From positions 1 to 15,383 of the forward strand of contig CAMNAB010000070.1 of the NCBI GenBank assembly GCA_946530355.1: 15,383 nt of DNA. The letters are read 5' to 3'. The position numbers and the translations under genes are program-made. Below, piece by piece: positions 8,331 through 15,276 of this stretch (position 1 is its first letter; each line of letters opens with the position of its first letter). The notes under the pieces were generated by a model. The model was given only the letters and a program-made list of their open reading frames with translations. It was not told where the DNA came from and did no database searches. The DNA is from Firm-04 sp003446315. GTDB taxonomy: Bacteria > Bacillota > Clostridia > Oscillospirales > Ruminococcaceae.

Positions 8331-9721
8331 TCTTGTGTTCCCCCCTCGATGGGTTGCGGCGCAATATCAGAAGTCACGGTTGTTTCCTGCGCATCCGGCA
8401 GATCCGTCACAGCGGGTGCAGTTTCATCAGATGCAGCGGATTCCGTAACGGCATGCATGAGATAATAGGCGATACATTTCGGGAGCTGCAAGATACAGCG
8501 ATTGCGGGTATCCTCGCCGACCGGATTCCGCGCATAGAGCGTAAAGCATTTATCAATCGAGCCGTCATTGGAAACGATCCTGCCTGTAATATAGAGAAAA
8601 TCGTGCAGTTCATCGGTGCGGTACTGCAAAGAAGCAGAATCGGTCTGTTCGGTTTGCTGATACCGCGCCTGACAGGCATTTATGATTTCCTGCGGGATAG
8701 GCACACCGCATTTCGGTTCCTGCGGAATGGTGATCTCCTGCTGCTGATCGGGGCGCAGATATGCAGCGATCAGCGTTGGTGTTGCAGCATATCCGGAAAA
8801 AATGCGCTGTGTAACGGAATTGAGATGCAGCGGACTGATCTTGCCGTCCGCGCTTTCATCGAGCAAATCGAAATCGGTCATAAAGTGCCAGCGCTCGACG
8901 TTCTCGATATTGCCGGTATCGGGATTTTTGGCATTGCGGACAGAAGAAAGCGCATGATAATCGAAATAGGCAGCGGCATCCGCATCAGAAAGCCCGAAGT
9001 CACGGACAGCGGAAGCATCCAGGCAGGATTCCAGTTGGGAAAGCCCGCTTTTCTCCTGATGGAGCGCTTCCCAGACGGTATCGCTCTGATTATCGCCGGC
9101 GATGCTGGTTGCCGTGAGCACTTCAATTCTGCCGGTTTTGGTATCCTGCATGATACAGCCGCCGGAGATGCCGTTATCAAAGAGCAGATTGCAGATCGGT
9201 TCTTCGAGATCAGAACGGATCGAGAGCTGCAAGCTGTCACCGGTGACAAAGACCGGCGATTCTCCTTTTGCCGTCCGCATCAACGCTTCCGGGCCGATGA
9301 TCGCATCTGCGCGGCTTTCCCGGTCGCCGTAGAGATACATACAAAGCCGGTTGCGCTGATTCAGATACGATTTTTCGGAAGCAGCGCGGGCAAGGGTATC
9401 GGTGCCGTAGATGACAGCGCCGGACGCATCGCGCAGCGTGCCGAGCATGGTATAGTAGTTCTGCGGCGCATAGCTGACGTTATAGGCAGAGAATTCTCTT
9501 GCAAGATTGCTGCGTGCAGCGGCAGTCAGATTGAGACTGTAAAACGGGACGGCATCCGTATCTGTTTCAGCGGATTCCGAAACCGGAGATTCCGGGGCAT
9601 GCTGTTTGGGCGGATGCGCCGTAAACCAGACGATGCAGCCGGCAGAAGCGGCAAAGATGACGGACAGGAACAGCCGGCGTTTACCGAGCTGACCGAGCCG
9701 GTTTTTTTCGTTTATTGGCAT
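8327..9721 (-). CDS. Catalytically dead penicillin-binding-protein-like membrane protein
   Basis: This 464-residue protein has an N-terminal anchor (about 17-34) and an extracytoplasmic region that follows the class B PBP plan. A DASGAVIYG segment (98-106) stands for the usual RGxIxDRxG motif. DAIIGPE (139-145) follows, then SLQLSIRSDLEE (163-174) and DTKTGRIEVLTA (193-204), which match the start of the transpeptidase fold. ISPLHLNSVTQRI (295-307) matches the 'vTPLqla' helix. The SxxK, SxN and KTG motifs are all missing, so it should be unable to form or hydrolyse an acyl-enzyme. It shares several landmarks with the active transpeptidase at 12603-13928, including DA(V/I)(V/I)GPE and a final TLY-x2-N strand, and is likely its paralogue. 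The gene overlaps the SEDS gene by 41 bases and has its own GGGAGG site six bases from the ATG. A structural or regulatory role in the synthase is inferred. Confidence 0.92.
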   Translation of the reverse strand: MPINEKNRLGQLGKRRLFLSVIFAASAGCIVWFTAHPPKQHAPESPVSESAETDTDAVPFYSLNLTAAARSNLAREFSAYNVSYAPQNYYTMLGTLRDASGAVIYGTDTLARAASEKSYLNQRNRLCMYLYGDRESRADAIIGPEALMRTAKGESPVFVTGDSLQLSIRSDLEEPICNLLFDNGISGGCIMQDTKTGRIEVLTATSIAGDNQSDTVWEALHQEKSGLSQLESCLDASAVRDFGLSDADAAAYFDYHALSSVRNAKNPDTGNIENVERWHFMTDFDLLDESADGKISPLHLNSVTQRIFSGYAATPTLIAAYLRPDQQQEITIPQEPKCGVPIPQEIINACQARYQQTEQTDSASLQYRTDELHDFLYITGRIVSNDGSIDKCFTLYARNPVGEDTRNRCILQLPKCIAYYLMHAVTESAASDETAPAVTDLPDAQETTVTSDIAPQPIEGGTQE

Positions 9722-11222
9722 GATTTTCCTCCCAGTTCAGGCAGAACAGAATGACGACAGAGCACACCATCACCACAGCAAGATTGGAAAGGCCCTTGCT
9801 GATGAACGGCATCGGAACGCCGGTAAAGAACAGGAATGTGAGATTGGAAATAACGTGGACGAGCGCATGCGTCACGATATAGAGGCACATAAACTGTGCC
9901 AGGAGAAACAGCGCTGTTCTGCGTTCGGAGAACTGTGTCTGCCGTCTGCGCAGCGTATCATTCAGGCGGAAGAACACGCGCAGCAGCAGGATGATGTAAT
10001 AAGCAGTCACGGCAAACGCAGCGAGTCTGCCGAAAACGGTCACGAGATTGAGGTAAGAGAAATCCTCAACGCGGGTATAAGATTTACCGGTCATCGAAAC
10101 GGTATATGGCACAAGCCCGCGCAGCAGTTCACTTTTCCGGATGACGGTGCGCATTTCGAGGACTTGCGGGAACGCATCGAGGTGATAGAGGCGGTTCCAG
10201 CGATCCATCCCGATGCCGTTGACAATGAGTGCCGGATAGCCGGTCTGCCGGAAGGTACGGTCAGCGAGATAGCCGGTGATATAGGAGAGCACGCCCATTT
10301 CGGCGAGGACGAACCCCCAGCGTTCGCTGAAAAAGTAGATCACCATGAGCACAGCGAACAGCACAATGATGATGGCGCTGCCGAATTCACCTGCAAGCAG
10401 ATACATCCCGGCAGTGAGGATGCAGGTCAAAAAGCTCATGACCGCCCACGCACGTTCTGAGATGCCGGTCTGATCCGCACGCCGGGAAGCGCGGGCAGCG
10501 GCAAAGAGATAGAGCAGCGCAAACATGATGAGCTTGCTGCCTTCGCAGAGTCTGCTGCGGAAATTGAGCGCCGCGAGATCCGATGACGAAACGCCGCGGA
10601 GTGCGAAAAAGATTGCACTGCCGATCACGAGATAGCCGATCATCAAAAGCACGAGAACGGGCTTGCGGCAGAGCAGCACATGGAGCCGGTCGAGCCGCTG
10701 CATCAGTTTCAGGCGGAGCGGCGAAGGTTCCTCAGCATGCAGACCGGCGCGGCGTTTTTTACGCTGCTGCTTCATTTGCAGATGTTTCAGGAACGGGATC
10801 CGCAGCCCTTTGGAGCGCAGGGAGAGGATGCCGCAGACGGCAAGCACAAAGCCAAGCGGAATATACCAATACAGCACATATTCGATGATCTCCGGCAAGC
10901 TGCGGTGTTCGGAATAGCCGACGATATAGAGATCGAAGAAGCAGCCGAGTTCGATCATAGCGAGGAAGAAGGATGTATAAGCCCACGAGAGCTGACCGGT
11001 GCCTTTCTCACGCAGCACGCGGAAATAGAGCAGGAGCTTCACGAGCACGCAGCACAGCAGATAGAGCAAAAAGATTGCGATTTTCTGTCCGCGGTTATCA
11101 AACGCTTCGGGTTTTGGGATATCACTGATGAACCAGAAGCAGGAAACGATGCCGAGGAACAATTCCGGCAAAAACAGCACACGCTGCTGAATGCGGGAAC
11201 AAAATGCAGTGAACCATTGCAT
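9681..11222 (-). CDS. Divergent SEDS-family (FtsW/RodA-like) peptidoglycan polymerase
   Basis: This 513-residue polytopic protein has about eleven or twelve membrane helices. SEDS proteins polymerise lipid II into glycan strands together with a class B PBP. The family signature TGVPMPFISKGLSN (467-480) near the C-terminus is close to the classic TGiPLPFiSyGgSs. EFGSA (279-283) stands for the D-L-G-T motif, with Glu replacing the normally conserved Asp. RVEDFSYLN (384-392) aligns with the HTDFIF loop and keeps the Asp (387) equated with the catalytic residue of Thermus RodA. It is about 100 residues longer than usual FtsW or RodA, because of N-terminal helices and a basic cytosolic loop (about 145-187). 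The start is either ATG at 11222 or TTG at 11225, one codon apart. The C-terminus is a basic cytosolic tail. Neighbouring transpeptidase genes supply its expected partner. Family assignment is strong; activity is likely but unproven. Confidence 0.94.
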   Translation of the reverse strand: MQWFTAFCSRIQQRVLFLPELFLGIVSCFWFISDIPKPEAFDNRGQKIAIFLLYLLCCVLVKLLLYFRVLREKGTGQLSWAYTSFFLAMIELGCFFDLYIVGYSEHRSLPEIIEYVLYWYIPLGFVLAVCGILSLRSKGLRIPFLKHLQMKQQRKKRRAGLHAEEPSPLRLKLMQRLDRLHVLLCRKPVLVLLMIGYLVIGSAIFFALRGVSSSDLAALNFRSRLCEGSKLIMFALLYLFAAARASRRADQTGISERAWAVMSFLTCILTAGMYLLAGEFGSAIIIVLFAVLMVIYFFSERWGFVLAEMGVLSYITGYLADRTFRQTGYPALIVNGIGMDRWNRLYHLDAFPQVLEMRTVIRKSELLRGLVPYTVSMTGKSYTRVEDFSYLNLVTVFGRLAAFAVTAYYIILLLRVFFRLNDTLRRRQTQFSERRTALFLLAQFMCLYIVTHALVHVISNLTFLFFTGVPMPFISKGLSNLAVVMVCSVVILFCLNWEENHANKRKKPARSAR

Positions 11223-11233
11223 CAATTTGAATG

Positions 11234-11240
11234 CTCCTTT
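11234..11240 (-). promoter_or_regulatory. Ribosome binding site of the SEDS gene; ATG versus TTG start
   Basis: AAAGGAG on the minus strand lies 11 bases before the ATG at 11222 and 8 bases before an adjacent in-frame TTG at 11225. Spacing alone favours TTG, codon preference favours ATG; the protein differs by one residue only. Confidence 0.6.
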
Positions 11241-11261
11241 CCGTGATGAATAAGCGATTTG

Positions 11262-12587
11262 TTAATAATACATCAACCGAATGACATATTGCCGGATGAC
11301 ACCGGGCGCAGCATAAACGATGCCGTCCTGCATCTGCCGGAAATGCCCTGCACGCGGCAGGCAATAGGTGCCGATGCGGTCGGGTGCAGTACAGGCATCA
11401 TAGGAATCGGCATAATGCCGATGGTCAGAGCGCAGCATTTCGGTCAGTTTATAGAGTCTTTCGGAAGAAAAGCTGATCTCGGCAGCCTGTTGATCGGCAA
11501 GCTGCAAATCGCCGGCATTGATCTCCTGAAAGAGTGTGAGCAGTTGATTGGTCACGCTGCATTGCCGGAGGGCACGGGCGGTGACATCGAAACCCGGCAC
11601 GGCATCATCGCAATGGAGGAATCCACGCATCTGCTGCCAATTGCAAACGGTCAGACCGTTCTCACCGGGTGCCGGGAGTGCCGGAAGGCTGTTTGCCTCG
11701 AGCCACGCCGCAGTATTGGCAAGCGCATCGGGGTGTATCTGCAACTGCAAGCCGCCGGCAGCATCGACTGCCTGACAAAGCCCGTCATACTGCAAACTGA
11801 CGACATCGCTGATATGCAGGCAGTAAGCCTGTTCGATCATCGCCGTCAATTCCGGCAAAGAATGGGATTTTGCGAACGCATGGGGCGTTGTATATTGTCC
11901 GGGTTCGATCTCGGTATAAAGACCGGGATTGAGATACAGCGGCATGACCTGTGAATTGCTGTGCCGGAAGCAGAGCAGTTCCATGAGGTCGATGCCGTTT
12001 TCAGGATCTCTGCACAGCAGCAGCACGTTATCGGAAACCGGATCGGCAATGACATCTTCCGAATCGGCATGCCCGACGGTGACATTTGCAGTCTGGGAAA
12101 GAAGTGCATCGGTATGCCGCAGCCGCTGATAGGGAAAGAACCCGACGGCAGCGAACGCCGTCAAAGCGGCGGCGGTGACGCATGCAAAGAATGCATTTGC
12201 CTGCCAGACGGCATGTAAAAACGCGGGCACGGGAAAGAGCACGAACAGTGCATGTCCTTTATAGGAATAGAGGGACATGCCGGAAACGATTTGTTCCTCA
12301 CCGGCATTCACAGCGATCATGGAATGTTTTTTGGTGCGGTCATGCCGATAGAACACGATCTGATTGGGATTGCCGGTAATGGTTTCCGTAGCGGGCACAA
12401 CGCGCAGCGTAAACTGATAGAACACAAAGATCCAGCGGTTTTTGCTGTAAGGGATGGGGCGGCGCAGGATGCCGGTCAGCAGGAACACAAACAGCACCGC
12501 GCCGAACAGCACATAAGCGCTTCCGGTCGCAATGAGGCAGATCAGAAACGCGAGCAGCATAGCCGCACAAAAAGCCGTCAGGATCAT
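11262..12587 (-). CDS. Membrane protein with degenerate LCP (LytR-CpsA-Psr)-like domain
   Basis: This 441-residue protein has hydrophobic helices at about 1-22, 24-41 and 130-151, and a weaker one at 112-127. The C-terminal half resembles the LCP domain, whose members attach teichoic acids or other glycopolymers to peptidoglycan. DNVLLLCRDPENGID (186-200) matches 'nilLlG.D....rsD', YLNPGLYTEI (218-227) matches 'siPRDtyveI', and DVVSLQYDGLCQAVDAAGG (261-279) matches the 'yyv.vnf.gf..lVDalGG' core. The segment 333-343, with R338 and R341, matches the late 'R..RQ' motif. The key Arg of the PRD motif is gone and the Arg before Asp200 is Ile, so transfer activity is doubtful. If the weak helix is real, the topology would put this domain in the cytosol; with three helices it is outside, as for known LCP proteins. 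AGGAG lies 8 bases from the ATG. CDS certain, LCP relationship probable. Confidence 0.92.
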   Translation of the reverse strand: MILTAFCAAMLLAFLICLIATGSAYVLFGAVLFVFLLTGILRRPIPYSKNRWIFVFYQFTLRVVPATETITGNPNQIVFYRHDRTKKHSMIAVNAGEEQIVSGMSLYSYKGHALFVLFPVPAFLHAVWQANAFFACVTAAALTAFAAVGFFPYQRLRHTDALLSQTANVTVGHADSEDVIADPVSDNVLLLCRDPENGIDLMELLCFRHSNSQVMPLYLNPGLYTEIEPGQYTTPHAFAKSHSLPELTAMIEQAYCLHISDVVSLQYDGLCQAVDAAGGLQLQIHPDALANTAAWLEANSLPALPAPGENGLTVCNWQQMRGFLHCDDAVPGFDVTARALRQCSVTNQLLTLFQEINAGDLQLADQQAAEISFSSERLYKLTEMLRSDHRHYADSYDACTAPDRIGTYCLPRAGHFRQMQDGIVYAAPGVIRQYVIRLMYY

Positions 12588-12602
12588 GCTTTCATCTCCT
12601 TT

Positions 12603-13928
12603 TTATTGCAGCAGCAATTCAGCAATCTGCTTATAATAGGCAGCCATACCGCTGTTTCCGCCGAAAGCAGATTCCGCACCGTTATGGCAATAGAGGGTAA
12701 TGGTTTTGACGGGCTGCCCGTCTTTTGTCAGGAAACCGGTAATGAGGAGCCGTTTGAGATAGTGCTCATTTTGTTCGCCGTAGTGGGTATCGGCAGTACC
12801 GGTTTTGATATAGACATGATAACCGTTGATCGACGAAAAAACGGTTTGATTGGTCCATTTTGCGCAGCTATCCATCAGTTCCCACATTTTAGAGCGCATC
12901 TCATCGGAAAGCGGTTCCGCCTCATTGATTTTCCGCACAGGGGAATCCTGCATCAGGTTCAGTTGATAGAGCCCGTCCGAAGCGATGGCATTGGTGACGG
13001 CATTGAGATACAGCGGCGTAATCATGACCTGGTCGCTCATACCGATGGCAGATTTTCCGCGTTCAAACTGATTATCCTGAATGGTATTCCATTTCGGCTG
13101 CGGAATGCGCATCCAGTCGGCAGGATAGTAGTAGCCGGTATCGGCTCTGCCGAACAGGTTATAAGCATAATAGCGGTTATAGGTTGCGAGGAGATCCTCA
13201 TGCGAGAGCAATTCACAGGCAGCATGCATAAAGTAGGCATTGCTGGAAACGGTGAATGCATTGAGCAGATCCCGCCGGATCGGGGAAGGATAGGGCACGG
13301 TGGTGTCATGGTTATAGTATCTGTGCCAACCCGGATCAAAGAAGCCGGGGTCATCGTAATCCTGCTGCACGCCGTGATCGAGGATCGCGGTGCTGACAAA
13401 GAGCTTTGCGGTACTGCCGTTGAAATTCGGCATGGCGGCGTAGTTCTGATCCGGCGGATTATTGCAGATCATATCGACCTGACCTTTCGGATCGGTCACA
13501 ATGGCGCAGCCTTCGATGCCGGCATCCTGCAAAATACGGGCACAGGCATCCATTTTTTCGGTATTGAGGCGGAGCACATTTTTGATCTCCGGCCCGACAA
13601 CGGCATCCGGCGTAATGGAATTCATCAAGCCCTCATAGCGCAGACCGTCTTCCGTGAGTTTCCAGTGACCTTCCTGAATTTCAGCGAGGACAACGCCGTT
13701 TGCGGAAGTGATCTGTGTCTGATAAAGCGGATTCTCCGGGATACCGGTTTCGGCAGGCGCATCGGTGACGGGCTCCTGAAAGAAGGAGAGATCGGGCACT
13801 TGCTCCGGCAGCGGACAGCGCACATCCTCTTGACTGGATGCAGCGGCAGTCTGTGAACCGGAAGAACAGGCAGTCAGCGGTGCGCAGCAAAGCAAAGCGA
13901 GCAAAAAAACGCTGAACCGTTTTTTCAT
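12603..13928 (-). CDS. Lipoprotein penicillin-binding transpeptidase, class B-like
   Basis: This 441-residue protein should cross-link peptidoglycan peptides on the outer face of the membrane. It has a lipoprotein signal peptide (lipobox LTAC, lipidated C21) rather than the usual transmembrane anchor. All three transpeptidase motifs are present: STAK with S172 and K175, SSN at 228-230, and KTGT at 375-378. AIGMSDQVMITPLYLN (294-309) is the typical 'aiGqg...vTPLqla' segment. An N-terminal remnant of the class B PBP dimerisation region (about 70-135) includes DAVVGPE (108-114). At 441 residues it is shorter than FtsI or PBP2, which usually exceed 550. It starts four bases inside the dockerin gene (ATGA) with AGGAG seven bases upstream. 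The SEDS gene two positions downstream encodes its likely glycosyltransferase partner. It may bind beta-lactams. The gene name is left blank because it is neither a standard pbpA nor ftsI. Confidence 0.95.
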   Translation of the reverse strand: MKKRFSVFLLALLCCAPLTACSSGSQTAAASSQEDVRCPLPEQVPDLSFFQEPVTDAPAETGIPENPLYQTQITSANGVVLAEIQEGHWKLTEDGLRYEGLMNSITPDAVVGPEIKNVLRLNTEKMDACARILQDAGIEGCAIVTDPKGQVDMICNNPPDQNYAAMPNFNGSTAKLFVSTAILDHGVQQDYDDPGFFDPGWHRYYNHDTTVPYPSPIRRDLLNAFTVSSNAYFMHAACELLSHEDLLATYNRYYAYNLFGRADTGYYYPADWMRIPQPKWNTIQDNQFERGKSAIGMSDQVMITPLYLNAVTNAIASDGLYQLNLMQDSPVRKINEAEPLSDEMRSKMWELMDSCAKWTNQTVFSSINGYHVYIKTGTADTHYGEQNEHYLKRLLITGFLTKDGQPVKTITLYCHNGAESAFGGNSGMAAYYKQIAELLLQ

Positions 13929-14302
13929 TCTGCTGCTCCTTTCTCCTGAAGCTGCTGATAGTAGACATCGGGGGAAACGGATGGTGCATCCGGTTCTGCG
14001 AGATAGCGCAGCAAGATGCCGGCATCATCGGAATTGATCTGACCGTCATGATTGATGTCGGCAGCATTGCGGGTATTGTCATCGGGATTTGTCAGCCCGT
14101 TATAGATATCGCGGATCACCTGCACATCCAGCATATCGACCGTACCGTTTCCGTCGGCATCACCGGCAGAACCGGGTGTACCGGGAGCGATCCGGACGAC
14201 ATTTCCGCCGAAGAAGCGGTCTGTCAGCGGCATAACGCAAAGGAAGCCGAGTGCTGCTGCACCGGCAACAAGACGCAGGAACGTAACAGTTCCGGATTTC
14301 AT
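13925..14302 (-). CDS. Membrane-anchored stand-alone dockerin protein
   Basis: This is a 125-residue protein with one N-terminal membrane helix (7-25) and a type I dockerin (about 46-104) outside the membrane. The two calcium loops are clear: DADGNGTVDMLD (48-59) and DINHDGQINSDD (82-93), with the canonical ligand positions occupied. No lipobox and no good signal-peptidase site are visible after the helix, so it is probably retained in the membrane. A short polar tail (105-125) follows. There is no catalytic, binding or cohesin module. The start at 14302 overlaps the stop of the first operon gene (ATGA) with GAGGAG eight bases upstream; longer in-frame extensions run inside that gene and have no such site. 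A dockerin normally docks onto a cohesin, so this one could tether a cohesin-bearing protein to the membrane, or serve as a calcium-dependent module within the wall complex. Confidence 0.93.
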   Translation of the reverse strand: MKSGTVTFLRLVAGAAALGFLCVMPLTDRFFGGNVVRIAPGTPGSAGDADGNGTVDMLDVQVIRDIYNGLTNPDDNTRNAADINHDGQINSDDAGILLRYLAEPDAPSVSPDVYYQQLQEKGAAE

Positions 14303-14943
14303 AAGGCAAGCTCCTCTCCGGCGGCATTCGGGCGGAAGTCTTCCGGCAGAACGAAAGACGGAATACAGCGCATCATCACATCGAGGTTTTCTGCAATGGT
14401 ATCGACCGTCACGATATAGCAGCCGTGATACTGACCGGATGCATGTGCAGGCTCCAGGAACCAATAGCTGATGAGATGTTCCGGCTGATCCTGCACCAAT
14501 TCTCTTGCATCAATGCGATAAGCATTCAGTGCACTTTCGCCGATGGTTTGCAGGTCATAGGATCGGATGCGGTTTTCGGGCAGTTTCGTGCCGATATCGT
14601 GGAGATAGGCATCGCGGCAGCGTTTCATATCATCCCCGGAGCGATATTCAAGGGTAATGCGGTTGACACCGGAAGGATCACAGAACTGCACAACGCCGTC
14701 CGCAGTATCATACCAGTCAAGGGCATATGGGATGCACATCTGGAGATGCAGCGCATCCGCAATGGTGCTGTCGAGGTAATGTGCACCGTCCTCTGCATGC
14801 AGAATGGGGTCTGCATCGGCAGAAACGGCGATGGGGACGGCATCTTTTTTCAGGGGTTCCGCCGGTTTACAGGAAACGAGCATTCCTGCGCAGCAAAGCA
14901 GGCAGGCGGATGCACCGGCACGATGGATCAGATTTGATGGCAT
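14299..14943 (-). CDS. Lipoprotein, first gene of the wall-synthase operon
   Basis: This 214-residue protein has a lipoprotein signal peptide (lipobox LVSC, lipidated C25). The start is fixed by AGGAG (14954-14958) ten bases upstream; another ATG at 14951 is out of frame and too close to that site. The mature part (26-214) is a single compact domain. Alternating strands around 85-100 and 160-180 and a final amphipathic helix leading to 'IPSFVL' are reminiscent of PsbP/Mog1-like lipoproteins, but I cannot confirm this without a structure search. It is transcribed from the promoter at 14994-15022 and overlaps the dockerin gene by four bases. It probably sits in the envelope beside the dockerin and the transpeptidase. 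Specific function unknown. Confidence 0.92.
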   Translation of the reverse strand: MPSNLIHRAGASACLLCCAGMLVSCKPAEPLKKDAVPIAVSADADPILHAEDGAHYLDSTIADALHLQMCIPYALDWYDTADGVVQFCDPSGVNRITLEYRSGDDMKRCRDAYLHDIGTKLPENRIRSYDLQTIGESALNAYRIDARELVQDQPEHLISYWFLEPAHASGQYHGCYIVTVDTIAENLDVMMRCIPSFVLPEDFRPNAAGEELAL

Positions 14944-14993
14944 ATTGGCATGTCTCCTTTCCGGCAGTTTGGCGATCCTGTTTGACTATCTGT

Positions 14994-15022
14994 ATTATAA
15001 CCGATATTTCGACAAAGTGCAA
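14994..15022 (-). promoter_or_regulatory. Probable promoter of the ten-gene operon
   Basis: On the minus strand a perfect TATAAT lies at 14999-14994, 17 bases downstream of TTGCAC (15022-15017), a -35 box that matches the consensus only in TTG. Transcription would begin near 14987, leaving a leader of about 44 bases to the first start codon. The weak -35 could mean activator dependence or modest constitutive expression. No terminator-like hairpin or second strong promoter was seen inside the operon. Confidence 0.68.
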
Positions 15023-15090
15023 CAACGGTTTGATTACAAAGCGGTTTCAGGAATGGATTTTTTGTTATTCTTTCGGCGGTGCAGACTGCT

Positions 15091-15109
15091 GTTCCGATTG
15101 CATCGGAGC
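15091..15109. repeat. Short inverted repeat upstream of the operon promoter
   Basis: TTCCGAT-TGC-ATCGGAG forms a stem of about eight pairs (one G-T) around a three-base loop. It lies about 70 bases upstream of the -35 box. Neither strand has a T run after it, so it is not a terminator. It could be a regulator binding site, or chance. Confidence 0.3.
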
Positions 15110-15223
15110 GTGCAAAAAAGCATAGATCGGGGTGCATATTTTCGACGCAAAAGCAAAGATTTCGGGGAAAAAGGGGCAAAAAAAGCGGAACGGATTCATT
15201 CCTGTAAAAAGCGGAAGAAAAAG

Positions 15224-15276
15224 GAAGATTTTATGAATTTATTCTGATTTTTTGCTGCAAATGAAGATTTTATGAA
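15224..15276. repeat. Pair of 14-base direct repeats in the upstream region
   Basis: GAAGATTTTATGAA occurs at 15224-15237 and again at 15263-15276. A second short pair, GCTGCAAATGA, is at 15254-15264 and 15307-15317. The stretch is AT-rich and non-coding. The repeats may be duplication scars or regulatory sites; no known element was recognised. Confidence 0.4.

Noticed and set aside
8327..9721. The 464-residue protein as a pseudogene
   Set aside because: It has an intact frame, its own ribosome binding site and four-base coupling to the next gene, so loss of catalytic motifs looks like functional change and not decay.
8285..9754. Plus-strand open frame opposite the pseudo-transpeptidase
   Set aside because: It crosses three minus-strand genes, has no ribosome binding site, and looks like a codon-bias shadow.
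12252..13856. A 534-codon plus-strand open frame opposite the transpeptidase
   Set aside because: The minus strand holds intact STAK, SSN and KTGT motifs; the plus-strand frame encodes nothing recognisable.
14303..14464. Longer version of the dockerin protein starting at 14464
   Set aside because: The extension lies wholly inside the preceding lipoprotein gene in another frame, is Arg/Cys-rich, and lacks the ribosome binding site seen before 14302.
14804..15247. Plus-strand open frame in the operon leader and upstream region
   Set aside because: It overlaps the first operon gene and its promoter, is Lys/Arg-rich at the end, and has no conserved features.
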